The notes under the pieces: generated by a model
The model's input: the letters and a program-made list of their open reading frames with translations, nothing else
Databases searched by the model: none
Told to the model about the DNA's origin: nothing
In this document: piece by piece, positions 23,308-33,314 of the stretch
How positions within the stretch are numbered: position 1 is the first letter of the stretch
How the letters are laid out: each line of letters starts with the position of its first letter
Made by a program: the position numbers and the translations under genes
DNA from: an uncultured Butyricimonas sp.
GTDB lineage: Bacteria; Bacteroidota; Bacteroidia; Bacteroidales; Marinifilaceae
Direction of reading: 5' to 3'
Length of the DNA: 60,025 nucleotides
Assembly: GCA_944321845.1 (NCBI GenBank)
Contig: CALUMT010000009.1
Coordinates: 1-60,025, forward strand

Positions 23308-26300
23308 ATGAAACAGGTGGTTGTGATACTGAGACGAGTGCTGAAGTACGTTTTGTACACGGTGGGTGTGGTGCTGCTTTTAGGAGTGGTGGCCGCATGG
23401 TTGTTATATGTGCCGGCGGTGCAACGTTTCGTGAAGGAGAAGGCGGAAGATTATGTGAGGGAGAGCATGGGGATGGAGTTGTCTGTCGGGAAAATCAGAT
23501 TGAAATTCCCTGTTGATATTCACGTGGAGCAGGTGTATTTGGGGTATGGGATGCGGGATACGCTGGTGGCTGCGGATGCGGTGAGCGTGAACGTGGGGAT
23601 CAGTCAGTTGTTGCAGGGGAAGGTGGAGGTTGATGCCTTGCGTGTTGAGCATGCCGTGTTTTGTATGCAGGATTCGGTTTCCGGGATGAGGTTGGAAACG
23701 GCGGTGGGGGAGATGGTTTTGCGTGTGCGGGCAATAGATTTGAAACGACAGGTGGTGGATGTCTCATTGTTGAGTCTGGAGCAAGGACGGGTGTATATGC
23801 GATTGGGGCAGGAGCAAAAGGAGGAAAGTACGGAAGAGGCGGCGCCGCTGAAATGGGTGCTGAATATTGAACAGGTGGAACTGAAGGGAATTGATTACCG
23901 GATGGAGGGAGAGGCGACGGGGAATTTATATGCCGGGGTAGGTCGGGCTGATTTGAGGGTGGGAAGGATTTCTTTGGAACAGCAGACGGTTGATATCGCG
24001 GGTATGGATTTGGAGGAGGCTTATTGCCGTATGTTAACCGTGGCCAGTGATGAAGGCGGGGAGGAGGAGGTCGTTGCGGATTCGGTGGCGGCTTTGCCCT
24101 GGACAGTTCGTGTGGGACGTTTGAATTTGAAAGAGGGGCGTTTTTATACACGGGATCAGGAACAGGGGGGTGGTGATTCATTGGCATTCCCGGAGGTGTT
24201 GGATATTCGTGCCATTTCGCTAGAGATTGACAGCGTGTATAACCGGGGAATGGAAGTGGCGGCTGAGATTCAGCATCTGGGTTTGGAAGAGGCCGGGGGA
24301 ATGGTGTTGCGGGATTTGGCGGGTAGGGTCGTGATGGATAACGAGCGAATTAAGGTTGAGGGATTGAAACTGGAAACTCCTTATTCCGATTTGGAGGTTG
24401 ATGCCTTGGTTAAGAGTGGTTTGGCGGATTTCGGGGAAGCTACTCCGTTGGAAATATATTGGAGAGGAGAATTGGGGGGACGGGACTTCTTGCCATTCGT
24501 GCATGGATTGGAGAAGGATGTTTTGGCGTGGTTGCGGGAACAGGTGTTCCCACTTCGGGGTAATGTCCGGGGAAGTCTGGGGCAGTTGGATATTCCGAAG
24601 TTTTATTTTGGAGTTGGGGAAGATGTGGCCTTGAACGTGGAAGGGAAGGTGGCTTCCGTGACGGATGTTGAAAAAGCGGAAGGAAGGTTGGATGTCTCCT
24701 TGTCCGTGAAAAACGGGCGTTTTGCACGTGTTTTCACGGGAGATGGAGTGGTGATTCCGGATGGATTGCAGGTAAATAGTACGGTAGGTTTGAGGAATCA
24801 GTTGGCGGAGGTTGTGTTGCAGATGTTGTCCCCGGAAGGAGGTTTGAGTGTGGATGCCCGCTATGGACTGGAAAAAAAGAATTATCAGTTTGAGGCGGAT
24901 GTTCAAGGATTGAATTTGGGTGTCTTCGTGCCGGGAGATTCCTTGGGCATGTTATCTGCCCAGATAAAAGGGAAAGGACGGGGAATGGATTGGAAGAAGG
25001 ATGAGGGGGAATTGGTGCTGGATCTGGATAGTTTGGAGTACAAGGGATATACTTACCGGGATATCGCCTTGCAGGTTTTGCTGAAAGAAGGGTGTGCTCG
25101 GGGGAAATTGAACAGCGGGAATGAGGCATTGGATGTGGATTTAACTTTCGAGGGGAAAGTGACGGAGAAGGAGGGATACCGGGGACTGGTGGAGGGGGAT
25201 ATTCGTCGGGTGGATTTACAGGCGTTGCATTTTTCTTTGACGCCATTGGCCTTTGGGTTGAAAATGAACGTGAGCGGTTTTTGGGAAGAGGAAGGAAATG
25301 CCGGGTTGAATGTCGATTTGGAGGGGATGAGATTTAATGACGGTAAGGATTACGCGTTGGGAGATCTGGTTTTGAATTTTGGTGCGGATGAACGACAAAC
25401 CAGTTTGGGCGTGGATGCCGGGGATTTTCGTGTCCGTTTTGCCGAAGCTGGTAATTTGCAGGCGTTGGGGAAGGCATGGGGTACGGTTGTCGACTCGTTG
25501 AAGCGTCAGGTGGAAACTTATCGTTTCGATGCGGAATCGTTGCGTCAGGTGTTACCAGAGTTTTCGTTAAGCCTGAAGGCTGGTAAGGATAATGTGGTTA
25601 ACCGTTATTTGCAGGGAAGTGCATTGGGATTTGGGGAATTTGTGTTGGAGGCCGGGTATTCATCCGGGGAGGATTTGCGTTTGAATATGGCAGTTCGAAA
25701 AATTGAGACGAGTAATTTGGTGATTGACAGTGTGATGTTGAATATCGACAGGAGGCAGAAGGCGTTGCGTTATGGTATGGATTTATATGCCTCGGCGAGC
25801 CAGTTGAAAGGAATCGGACAGGTGGGAGTTACGGGAAGTGTGGTTGATAATCAGTTGAACGTGCGTTTGAGGGAGAAAAGCGAGGAAAATAAGGAGATTT
25901 TTAATCTCGGGGCTAATGTGGCTTTTGAGGAGGAGGCGGTCAACGTGAGCTTGTCTCCGGAACCATTGGTCATTGGATACACGCCATGGCGGGTGAACCG
26001 GGGAAATTATGTCCGGATGATGAAAAACGGGGCGATAGCGGCCAGTCTGCAATTATTAAACGAGGATAAACGTATACGTGTCATTTCGGAAGGAGGAGAG
26101 CGGGATAAGCCGGAATCCTTGCTGGTGGATATTAAGGGAATAGATTTGGGAGGAATTGCCGAGGGGCTTTCTTTCTTGCCGGAGATATCCGGAATCCTGG
26201 AGGCGGATGTACGTTTGGCTGCCGGGGAAAAGGGAATGGAAATTTCCGGGAAGGTAGGCGTGGATGAGTTGGGGTATTTGCAGAAACGAGTAGGAGATAT

Positions 26301-28044
26301 TGGGTTGTCTTTAACTTATAGCCAGGAAGAAACGCTCAGGCAGATGGTGGAGGCAGGATTGACGATAGATCAGCAGGAGGCGGTCCGGGTAGATGGTGTT
26401 CTGGGAGAGGGAGACTCGGTTCGTGTTGGTGTTGATTTCAGGTATCTTCCCTTGCGACTGGCAAATGTTTTCATGCCGGATGGTACGGCGGAACTGGATG
26501 GAGGGTTGGAAGGAAAGGTGCTTTTGTCCGGGAGTATGGATGAACCTCGTCTGAGTGGCCTGCTGGGATTCCGTAACGGGGAGTTGAAGGCGATGATGGT
26601 AGGAACGACCTTTAAGTTGGATTCTCTTCCGATACTGATAGCGGATAATATGCTGCAGTTTAACCGTTGGGGAATAATTGCACCTAATAAGCGTCGTCTG
26701 GAAGTGGAGGGAAATGTTGATTTTACTTCATTCTCGGCAATTCGCGTGAATACGACAATTAGTGGACGAGAGTTTCAGGTGATTGGGGCGGAAGAAAATG
26801 ACGAATCGATGCTTTATGGACAGGCTTACCTGGACGTGGAGACTTCCGTGAAAGGAATGCTGAACGCGTTGCAGGTTAGGGGAAAGGTTAATTTGTCCGG
26901 GAATAGCGAGATAAATTATGTTTTGAGATCCTCTCCCTTGGATGTCTCGGACAAAACGGAAGATTTTGTGCGTTTCGTGTCCTTTCAGGATACGGTGCGG
27001 GTAACGTTGACGGATACGTTGCAGGAGGTGGAAACCACGACAATTGATTTGTTGATGACCTTGAATATTGATCCTCAGGTGAGAATGAATGTACTGCTTT
27101 CGACAAACGGACAGAACCGGGTATCGATACAGGGAGGGGGTGAATTGACCTATTCGTTGAATCCGGTGGGAGATTCGAGATTGGTAGGACGTTACGTGTT
27201 GGGAGGTGGTTTAATCTCCTATGGTTTGCCGGTTATCGGACAAAAGGAATTTAAGATACAGGAAGGGAATTACGTGGAATGGACGGGTGATCTGATGAAC
27301 CCGAAAATGAATATTGTCGCGGCGGAATCGATAAGTGCCAATGTGACGGATGATAGCCAGAATTCCCGTTTGGTTAATTTCCAGGCGATGATCAAAGTGG
27401 ACGGTTCGCTGGAAAAGCCTGAAGTTGTTTTTGATTTATCGGCGACGGGGGATCTGACAATACAAAATCAGTTGGCGGGAATGACCCCGGAGGAGCGAGC
27501 AAAAGAGGCGATGAACCTGATGATATATGGAACTTATACCGCCCCGGGAACGGTGGCTAAAAACAATATGTCGGATAATGCGGTCAATAACCTGGTGGAG
27601 AACGAACTGAATCAGTGGTCTCGTAAACATTTGAAGGGAGTGGATCTGAGTTTTGGTATAAATTCCTATAACCAGGTGGGAGAAGGAGGGGAGTCCAAGA
27701 AAACGGATTATTCTTATCAATTCTCGAAACGCTTGTTCAACAATAAAGTACGGGTGTCCGTGGGTGGACGGGTGTCCACGGACAGTAATCCGACAGAAGC
27801 CGGTCGAATGGAAGAAAACTTTGTGGATGATCTTTCTTTGGAATACATGTTTGGTAATAGTTCCAAATATTTCTTGAAGTTGTTCCGGCATTCGGGATAT
27901 GAAAGCGTGCTGGAAGGGGAAGTCATTCAAACGGGTATCAGTATCGTGTTGCGGAAGAAATTCCAGGAATTTTTGGATTTGTTCCGTTGGCGGAAAAATA
28001 GGGAAATAGAAAAAAGGGAAGAAGATGAAGTATCGGATAGGTAA
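23308..28044 (+). CDS. tamB: TamB/AsmA-like translocation and assembly module protein
   Basis: 1578 residues. One N-terminal membrane helix (about 13-33) anchors it in the inner membrane. The long remainder is beta-strand-rich with repeated alternating hydrophobic patterns, as expected for the hydrophobic groove of TamB/AsmA-like lipid-transfer proteins. The C-terminal DUF490/TamB domain (about 1150-1540) contains GRYVLGGGLISYGLPVIGQKEFKIQEG and TPEERAKEAMNLMIYG. It bridges the periplasm to the BamA-type partner encoded next and is thought to help insert outer-membrane proteins and/or move phospholipids. Its last 20 bases overlap the tamL start, indicating translational coupling. Confidence 0.93.
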   Translation: MKQVVVILRRVLKYVLYTVGVVLLLGVVAAWLLYVPAVQRFVKEKAEDYVRESMGMELSVGKIRLKFPVDIHVEQVYLGYGMRDTLVAADAVSVNVGISQLLQGKVEVDALRVEHAVFCMQDSVSGMRLETAVGEMVLRVRAIDLKRQVVDVSLLSLEQGRVYMRLGQEQKEESTEEAAPLKWVLNIEQVELKGIDYRMEGEATGNLYAGVGRADLRVGRISLEQQTVDIAGMDLEEAYCRMLTVASDEGGEEEVVADSVAALPWTVRVGRLNLKEGRFYTRDQEQGGGDSLAFPEVLDIRAISLEIDSVYNRGMEVAAEIQHLGLEEAGGMVLRDLAGRVVMDNERIKVEGLKLETPYSDLEVDALVKSGLADFGEATPLEIYWRGELGGRDFLPFVHGLEKDVLAWLREQVFPLRGNVRGSLGQLDIPKFYFGVGEDVALNVEGKVASVTDVEKAEGRLDVSLSVKNGRFARVFTGDGVVIPDGLQVNSTVGLRNQLAEVVLQMLSPEGGLSVDARYGLEKKNYQFEADVQGLNLGVFVPGDSLGMLSAQIKGKGRGMDWKKDEGELVLDLDSLEYKGYTYRDIALQVLLKEGCARGKLNSGNEALDVDLTFEGKVTEKEGYRGLVEGDIRRVDLQALHFSLTPLAFGLKMNVSGFWEEEGNAGLNVDLEGMRFNDGKDYALGDLVLNFGADERQTSLGVDAGDFRVRFAEAGNLQALGKAWGTVVDSLKRQVETYRFDAESLRQVLPEFSLSLKAGKDNVVNRYLQGSALGFGEFVLEAGYSSGEDLRLNMAVRKIETSNLVIDSVMLNIDRRQKALRYGMDLYASASQLKGIGQVGVTGSVVDNQLNVRLREKSEENKEIFNLGANVAFEEEAVNVSLSPEPLVIGYTPWRVNRGNYVRMMKNGAIAASLQLLNEDKRIRVISEGGERDKPESLLVDIKGIDLGGIAEGLSFLPEISGILEADVRLAAGEKGMEISGKVGVDELGYLQKRVGDIGLSLTYSQEETLRQMVEAGLTIDQQEAVRVDGVLGEGDSVRVGVDFRYLPLRLANVFMPDGTAELDGGLEGKVLLSGSMDEPRLSGLLGFRNGELKAMMVGTTFKLDSLPILIADNMLQFNRWGIIAPNKRRLEVEGNVDFTSFSAIRVNTTISGREFQVIGAEENDESMLYGQAYLDVETSVKGMLNALQVRGKVNLSGNSEINYVLRSSPLDVSDKTEDFVRFVSFQDTVRVTLTDTLQEVETTTIDLLMTLNIDPQVRMNVLLSTNGQNRVSIQGGGELTYSLNPVGDSRLVGRYVLGGGLISYGLPVIGQKEFKIQEGNYVEWTGDLMNPKMNIVAAESISANVTDDSQNSRLVNFQAMIKVDGSLEKPEVVFDLSATGDLTIQNQLAGMTPEERAKEAMNLMIYGTYTAPGTVAKNNMSDNAVNNLVENELNQWSRKHLKGVDLSFGINSYNQVGEGGESKKTDYSYQFSKRLFNNKVRVSVGGRVSTDSNPTEAGRMEENFVDDLSLEYMFGNSSKYFLKLFRHSGYESVLEGEVIQTGISIVLRKKFQEFLDLFRWRKNREIEKREEDEVSDR

Positions 28045-30349
28045 TAGGTATATATATATCATATGGTTGTTTTTCCTGGGAGGATGGTGTGCCTCCTGTT
28101 CAACCGTGAAGAAATTGGGCGAAGGGGAGGTTTTGTATACCGGTGTGAAAAAAATGAATATAGAGACTGCCGAGGGGGTTAAACTGGATGGGCCGGAAGG
28201 GGCAATCACGAGTGCTTTGGCCTATCCCCCGAATAATCCTTTATATAGTCCGTATGTCCGTACCCCTTTTCCCTTGGGATTGTGGGTGTATAACTGGAAT
28301 ATCAAGAAACAGAAGGGAGTGAAATATTGGATATACAAGAAATTGTCCAAAAAGCCGGTATTGATTTCGGATGTACAGCCTAATCTTCGCTTGAAGTTGG
28401 TGGAGAATACGGCTAAAGAGTACGGTTATTTTGGGGTTAAGACCGGTTATGAGGTCGTTTATAACAAACGTAATCCCAAGAAAGCTAAACTGATTTATAA
28501 CGTGCGGATTCCGACGGCGCATGTGATCGGGAACGTGGAATATTGGGGATGGAAGGGAAAAATGGATACCATCGTGAAACGGGCTCAGGCTTTTAGTCTA
28601 TTGAAAAGTGGGATGCAGTATGATCTATACCAAATTGAACAAGAGCGAGAACGTGTGTCTCGCTTGTTGAGAGAGTTGGGATACTATTATTTCCAGGCGG
28701 ATTATATTGAATTTTTGGTTGATACTACCCGGGTGAGAGGTGTAGCGGATGTACGTGTCTCCTTGAAGCATGGGGTTCCTGCATTCGCTTTGCAGGTTTA
28801 TCGGGTGGGGAAGGTAAATCTGGTATTAGGTGAGGCGAAGGGTGAGGATGGAATACAAGGAAAAGATTCTTTGCTCGTGCGTGGAGTGAAGGTTTATTAT
28901 GATAGCCCATTAGATTTGCGACCTAAGGTAATCGCCCGGACAGTGCATCTGCATCCGGGAGATGTATTCTCTTCCTCGTTGCAGCAACGGACTCAGGCTA
29001 ACCTTGCACGATTGGGTATCTTCAAATATACGAACATGGAGGTATCCCGTGTGGATTCTTCAAAAAGCGGATTACTTGATGTGAACGTGAATGCCGAGTA
29101 CGATTTGCCTGTGGAGATGGAATGTGAGCTGGGAGTATCGTCCAAATCGAATAATTTGTTGGGACCAGGCTTGTCATTCAGTATCACGAATAAGAATGCC
29201 TTTCGGGGAGGGGAAAATCTTTCCTTCAAGTTGAATGGGGCCTACGAGTGGCAAACCGGGAAACAAGAGGCTTCGTCCGGGTTGTTGAATTCTTACGAGT
29301 TGGGGGTGGATGTCGGGTTGTCCGTTCCCCGGTTGTTAGTCCCCGATTTTCTTAGAAGCAGGAAAGAATTTGCTGAGCGTACGAATTTCCAGTTAGGGGT
29401 TGATTTTTTGAATCGTCATTCATTTTTCCGAATGATATCTTTTTCCGGTTCGACCACGTATGATTTTCAGTCTTCGAGACGGATGCATCATAGTGTTACT
29501 CCGTTGAAAATTAATTATACGTACTTGCTGAGAACTTCGGCAGAATTTGATGAAACAATGGCGAATAATCCGGCTATAGCCTTGAGTTTCCAAAATCAGT
29601 TTATTCCATTAATATCTTACACGAATACTTACGAACGGGGAGTGACACCCCGTAACCCGAATCGCTTTTATTGGCAGAATACGATTATTTCCGCAGGAAA
29701 TTTGATTTCAGCCATTCAGGGGATGTTCGGTAATCGAGAAGGTGGCGAGCGAACGTTGTTCGGAAATCCCTATTCCCAGTTTCTGAAAGCGACCACGGAA
29801 TTGATTGTTTATCGCCGAGTGACGGAGAATTCGCAACTGGCTTTCCGTTTTTCCGGGGGAATCGGTTATGCTTACGGAAATTCTCAGGTGATGCCTTATA
29901 GTGAGCAGTTTTATATCGGTGGGGCTAATAGTATCCGGGCTTTCACGATCCGTTCCTTGGGGCCGGGTAGTTACCATCAGGAAACCACGAATTCTACGGC
30001 TTATTTGGATCAAACGGGAGATATTAAGTTGGAGGGAAGTGTCGAGTTACGGTTTAAACTCATGTATCAATTAAATGCGGCATTGTTCTTGGATGCAGGA
30101 AATGTTTGGTTGTTGCGAAAGGATGAAAAACGTCCCGGGGGAGAATTTAAAGTCGGGGGGCTGTTGAATGAAATAGCCATGGGAACGGGATTCGGATTGC
30201 GTTATGATATCGGGTTTATCGTCATCCGTGCGGATTTGGGAGTTGCTCTTCATACCCCGTATAAAAATGCGGATAAGAAAGGATATTATAATATTCCGAG
30301 TTTTAAAGACGGTTTGAGATTTCACCTGGCAATAGGATATCCTTTTTAA
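28025..30349 (+). CDS. tamL: TamL: BamA/TamA-family outer-membrane lipoprotein
   Basis: 774 residues. A signal peptide with lipobox-like FLGGWCASC (cysteines 22 and 25) makes it a lipoprotein, the form described as TamL in Bacteroidota. POTRA-like repeats occupy about residues 30-370 (LGEGEVLYTGVKKM near the start), followed by a 16-strand D15/Omp85 barrel. The VGRF-like barrel segment is represented by YIGGANSIRAFTIRSLGPGSY and the last strand ends LAIGYPF. Partner of TamB; the overlap of reading frames keeps the two in stoichiometry. Confidence 0.93.
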   Translation: MKYRIGNRYIYIIWLFFLGGWCASCSTVKKLGEGEVLYTGVKKMNIETAEGVKLDGPEGAITSALAYPPNNPLYSPYVRTPFPLGLWVYNWNIKKQKGVKYWIYKKLSKKPVLISDVQPNLRLKLVENTAKEYGYFGVKTGYEVVYNKRNPKKAKLIYNVRIPTAHVIGNVEYWGWKGKMDTIVKRAQAFSLLKSGMQYDLYQIEQERERVSRLLRELGYYYFQADYIEFLVDTTRVRGVADVRVSLKHGVPAFALQVYRVGKVNLVLGEAKGEDGIQGKDSLLVRGVKVYYDSPLDLRPKVIARTVHLHPGDVFSSSLQQRTQANLARLGIFKYTNMEVSRVDSSKSGLLDVNVNAEYDLPVEMECELGVSSKSNNLLGPGLSFSITNKNAFRGGENLSFKLNGAYEWQTGKQEASSGLLNSYELGVDVGLSVPRLLVPDFLRSRKEFAERTNFQLGVDFLNRHSFFRMISFSGSTTYDFQSSRRMHHSVTPLKINYTYLLRTSAEFDETMANNPAIALSFQNQFIPLISYTNTYERGVTPRNPNRFYWQNTIISAGNLISAIQGMFGNREGGERTLFGNPYSQFLKATTELIVYRRVTENSQLAFRFSGGIGYAYGNSQVMPYSEQFYIGGANSIRAFTIRSLGPGSYHQETTNSTAYLDQTGDIKLEGSVELRFKLMYQLNAALFLDAGNVWLLRKDEKRPGGEFKVGGLLNEIAMGTGFGLRYDIGFIVIRADLGVALHTPYKNADKKGYYNIPSFKDGLRFHLAIGYPF

Positions 30350-30381
30350 TTGGGAGGAAAATATCATTTCATGTTATTTCG

Positions 30382-30389
30382 TAATTTTG
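30382..30389 (+). promoter_or_regulatory. -7 box of the CDF gene
   Basis: TAATTTTG, 22 nt before the ATG. Confidence 0.5.
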
Positions 30390-30411
30390 TACGCTGTAAG
30401 TAGGATCATTA

Positions 30412-31425
30412 ATGAATAAGATAATGCAAGTTGACGAGAATAAATTAAAGCAACGTGTTCAACGGAATATATTGCTGGTATCGGCTTTTATTTTGTGTGC
30501 AAAGTTTGTAGCTTATTATCTGACGAATTCTGTCGGGGTATTGACAGATGCCATGGAAAGTATTGTGAATGTGGCAGCGGGAGGAATTAGTTTGTTCAGT
30601 TTGTATTGGGCTGCCAAGCCTAAAGATAAGAACCATCCCTTTGGACATGGGAAAATTGAATTGATATCTGCATCCATAGAAGGGATTTTGATATCAATTG
30701 CCGGGGTGTTGATTATATACGAAGGAGTCAAGCGGTTGATAGTACCGGATGCCATACAAAAAATAGATATAGGTATTTATATCATTGCTGTTTCTGGAGT
30801 GTTGAATTATTTGATGGGGTGGTATAGTATTCTTGTCGGTAAAAAGTATGATTCTATCGCATTGGTCGCTGGAGGTAAACACCTGCAGTCAGATACGTAT
30901 TCTACAATCGGCTTGATTGTAGGGTTGTTGTTGCTTTATATCACCGGACTGACCTGGATTGATAGTGCGATGGCTTTCATTTTCGGAACGATTATTATTC
31001 TGACCGGGGTTTCTATCTTGCGTAAAACGACGGATAATCTGCTTGACCGGGCAGACCTGAATCTTTTGAATAATCTGGCGGAAACTTTGAACGCGAATCG
31101 TTTGCCGGAATGGATCGATATCCATAACACGAAAGTTATAAAATACGGGAATTGCCTTTATATGGATTGTGATCTTACCATTCCTTGGTTTTTGAATATA
31201 ACGCAAGGGCATAAAATCGGTTCTCGCTTACGGGATGTTCTTAAAGAACGGTTTTCAAATAATATCGTGTTGAATGTGCATATTGATCCCTGTGATATTT
31301 TTGAATCTCCCAAGTGTGCCCAATGTATGTGTACGGATTGTCCCTATCGCAAGGAGCCTTTCGTGAATAAGGAAGAAATCTCCTTGTCTACATTTACAAG
31401 TAATCAGGTGGAAATCGATAAGTAA
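30412..31425 (+). CDS. Cation diffusion facilitator family transporter with Cys-rich tail
   Basis: 337 residues. Six membrane helices between about residues 20 and 205. The second helix carries LTDAMESIVNVAAGG (Asp/Glu metal site), the loop has HPFGHGKIE, and the fifth helix region reads GGKHLQSDTYSTIGLIVG and LTWIDSAMAFIFG. The cytoplasmic C-terminal domain ends in a Cys-rich motif CAQCMCTDCPYR (about 304-315) that probably binds metal. Exports divalent cations (Zn, Mn, Fe, Co range) against protons; the metal is not determined. A second in-frame ATG 12 nt downstream could be used. Confidence 0.9.
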   Translation: MNKIMQVDENKLKQRVQRNILLVSAFILCAKFVAYYLTNSVGVLTDAMESIVNVAAGGISLFSLYWAAKPKDKNHPFGHGKIELISASIEGILISIAGVLIIYEGVKRLIVPDAIQKIDIGIYIIAVSGVLNYLMGWYSILVGKKYDSIALVAGGKHLQSDTYSTIGLIVGLLLLYITGLTWIDSAMAFIFGTIIILTGVSILRKTTDNLLDRADLNLLNNLAETLNANRLPEWIDIHNTKVIKYGNCLYMDCDLTIPWFLNITQGHKIGSRLRDVLKERFSNNIVLNVHIDPCDIFESPKCAQCMCTDCPYRKEPFVNKEEISLSTFTSNQVEIDK

Positions 31426-31677
31426 GAAAGAAATCCCCCATGCTGGCTATGGGATGAATAACGTTTAAGAACGTTAAAACAGACATTGTGGCAGAAAATG
31501 GGGGACAAAACAGGTAAAACAATAGGTAAAACACAGGCTCCAAATACCCCTAAAATCCCTGCTTCCTTCCCATTTTTTATTCAGAATCTAAAAAAATGAA
31601 ATAATACATTACTATTCATCTCTTTGTATAAAGTGAGACTTTTATGTTGTAAGTAGTTGTGATATAAAGTGGTAGTA

Positions 31678-31709
31678 AATAAAAAAGACAGTCCGTGAAG
31701 ACTGTCTTT
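31678..31709 (-). terminator. Terminator of the SRP RNA/tRNA-Thr cluster
   Basis: On the minus strand AAAGACAGTC / GACTGTCTTT (31700-31709 with 31684-31693), then a T-run. Confidence 0.85.
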
Positions 31710-31711
31710 CG

Positions 31712-31783
<72 letters not shown>

Positions 31784-31802
31784 AACTGAAAAAGAACTTT
31801 TG

Positions 31803-31876
31803 AGCCTCTTGTCGGATTCGAACCAACGACCCCGAGATTACAAATCACGTGCTCTGGCCAGCTGAGCTAAAGAGGC
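31803..31876 (-). tRNA. tRNA-Thr (TGT)
   Basis: 74 nt. Acceptor GCCTCTT / AAGAGGC, D-arm TAGCTCAGCTGGCCAGAGC, anticodon loop TTTGTAA (TGT), T-arm CGTTGGTTCGAATCCGACA. It lies about 9 nt after the SRP RNA 3' end and 19 nt before tRNA-Thr(GGT). Confidence 0.95.
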
Positions 31877-31884
31877 GATTCAAA

Positions 31885-31985
31885 TGGGTAAGCGGACTAT
31901 GTCGCACCGCTACAACCATCTACCCTTGCTGCCTTCCGACCCTGGGGGAGTTCGACAGGAGCTGGTCGCATAGGACTTACCCGGG
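31885..31985 (-). ncRNA. ffs: Signal recognition particle RNA, small bacterial type
   Basis: About 100 nt. The 5' GGGTAAGTCC pairs with 3' GGACTAT...CTTACCC-type sequence to give the terminal stem. The apical region carries CCCAGGGTCGGAAGGCAGCAAGGGT, equivalent to the conserved SRP domain IV loop (GGAAGC/AGCAG-type internal loops) that binds Ffh. No terminator follows; the tRNA-Thr(TGT) begins about 9 nt later, so RNase P cleavage of the joint transcript could form the 3' end. Exact ends are estimated. Confidence 0.88.
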
Positions 31986-31987
31986 CA

Positions 31988-32018
31988 CAAAAGTACAAAA
32001 TTCTCCTCACCTACCAAA
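31988..32018 (-). promoter_or_regulatory. Promoter of SRP RNA (and probably both tRNA-Thr)
   Basis: Minus-strand TTTG (32015-32018), exactly 19 bp, then TACTTTTG (31988-31995), directly before the SRP RNA 5' end. Confidence 0.75.
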
Positions 32019-32091
32019 TATTTGTGCGCTTTTTTTTACTTTACAATAACTTTTTCTGTATGCTATTGAATGTTAGTTATTTGCGAAATCA

Positions 32092-32128
32092 AAAAAATAA
32101 GGATGTTTACCAAACATCCTTATTTTTT
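32092..32128 (-). terminator. Terminator of the DUF5063-exonuclease operon
   Basis: AAAAAATAAGGATGTTT (32092-32108) / AAACATCCTTATTTTTT (32112-32128), 22 nt after the exonuclease stop. Confidence 0.85.
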
Positions 32129-32150
32129 GCTTTCACGTGAATGGGATAGC

Positions 32151-32744
32151 TTATTCCAGATGGATATTTTCTTGACTCAGTGCCTGGTGCATCTTTAATG
32201 CTCCCCAGGCGTCTGTTGCGGCATAATGTACTTGCGCTGAGGTGAGCATGGGGGCTTCCCAGTTAGAGGTGCGCTGTCTTTTAGATATACGTACGTTGAA
32301 GATGATGGCCATTAGCTTGGAAAATGACATTTCCTCGATTCCGAAAGCCTTGACGTATAGTTGCAGGTCAAGAAATTGTTTCGGGCTAAATTCTCGTAAA
32401 TGGCGTAAGCCTCGAATGTCATCCCTTATGCCGACACCGATTTTTACGATATCTTCTGAGGCGAGTATTTCGGTTAATTCTGGCGTTAGTCCTGTTTTGT
32501 TCAGGCGAAACAAGTAGACCTGTTCCGGCGTTGACAATTGCAGTAGGGCGATGGAATGCGTAACCCCTTTTTGAAAGGCGGGTTTTGTCTCCGTGTCAAA
32601 ACCTATATATGGCCAACGTTTCAAGTCTTGTACTGCTTCGGTAATATCTTCAATTTTGTCTATGACCTTAATCGTCCCTTGAAACGAGAATAGCTGCATC
32701 TCGTTTATTTCTTCATCTCCAATAGTCTTCTTGTATGTTGTCAT
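32151..32744 (-). CDS. 3'-5' exonuclease domain protein (DEDDy, RNase D-like)
   Basis: 197 residues, one exonuclease domain. Exo I YIGFDTETKPAF (about 46-57, D-x-E), Exo II KIGVGIRDDIRGL (about 95), Exo III VHYAATDAWGALKMHQ (about 171, Y-x3-D). It lacks the HRDC domains of full RNase D, so it is the short Bacteroidota form; RNA or DNA trimming is expected but the substrate is unknown. Starts 4 nt after the DUF5063 stop, clearly the same operon. Confidence 0.9.
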   Translation of the reverse strand: MTTYKKTIGDEEINEMQLFSFQGTIKVIDKIEDITEAVQDLKRWPYIGFDTETKPAFQKGVTHSIALLQLSTPEQVYLFRLNKTGLTPELTEILASEDIVKIGVGIRDDIRGLRHLREFSPKQFLDLQLYVKAFGIEEMSFSKLMAIIFNVRISKRQRTSNWEAPMLTSAQVHYAATDAWGALKMHQALSQENIHLE

Positions 32745-32748
32745 AGAT

Positions 32749-33285
32749 TTATAGTGCTTCGTTGGAATCTGCTACTTTGTACACGGCTGCATGAATGGCA
32801 CGTAATACCCCCGCGCATGCTTTCCCCCAGTATAGTTCAAAATTATTGTTGAGCTGCCATAAGGCTTCTTCGATGACTTCAACCATACCTCCCCGGTAGG
32901 CGCAAATGAAATTTTTGAGATCCTGGTAAATGTCGGCCAATTTCTCGGAAATTGTATTTACCACGGGTGTCTCGCTGTATTGCATGGCCTCGTCGAATAC
33001 TTCCAGGTACTCGTCGTGTTCTCCTAACAATTGATTTAAACGGGCGTGTAGCAGGTTATAATCCTCTTCCGTTACCCGGTCCTCAACCAGTCCCATGCTG
33101 TCGCTTTCGCAATGGGGGAGAAGGCTGCCTTTTAAATAGATCAAAGGGATGAATTTTTGCATTTTTGATAGAAACGAGTGAACTTCTTCCTCTTCTATAT
33201 TTTCAAGGTAACCGCAGAATTCTTTTGCGACAGCCACGAATTCTATCACTTCCCGGCTATACCCGATATGTTGTAAATCATCCAT
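32749..33285 (-). CDS. DUF5063 family protein
   Basis: 178 residues, all-helical and acidic, no signal or membrane segment. Family look: FVAVAKEFCGYLEN near the start, FIPLIYLKGSLLP in the middle, LADIYQDLKNFICAYRGG and ALWQLNNNFELYWGKACAGVLRAIH near the end. It is paired with the short 3'-5' exonuclease, a recurring pair in Bacteroidota. Function unknown. No clear -7 box was found between it and the tRNA-Ser terminator. Confidence 0.82.
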   Translation of the reverse strand: MDDLQHIGYSREVIEFVAVAKEFCGYLENIEEEEVHSFLSKMQKFIPLIYLKGSLLPHCESDSMGLVEDRVTEEDYNLLHARLNQLLGEHDEYLEVFDEAMQYSETPVVNTISEKLADIYQDLKNFICAYRGGMVEVIEEALWQLNNNFELYWGKACAGVLRAIHAAVYKVADSNEAL

Positions 33286-33314
33286 GTTTGTTTTTCATTA
33301 AGTGAGTCAAAAAC

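Noticed and set aside
31512-31533. Tandem AGGTAAAACA pair near the tRNA genes as an integration site remnant
   Set aside because: Only two 10-base matches at 12-bp spacing, no duplicated tRNA 3' end and no integrase in the window.
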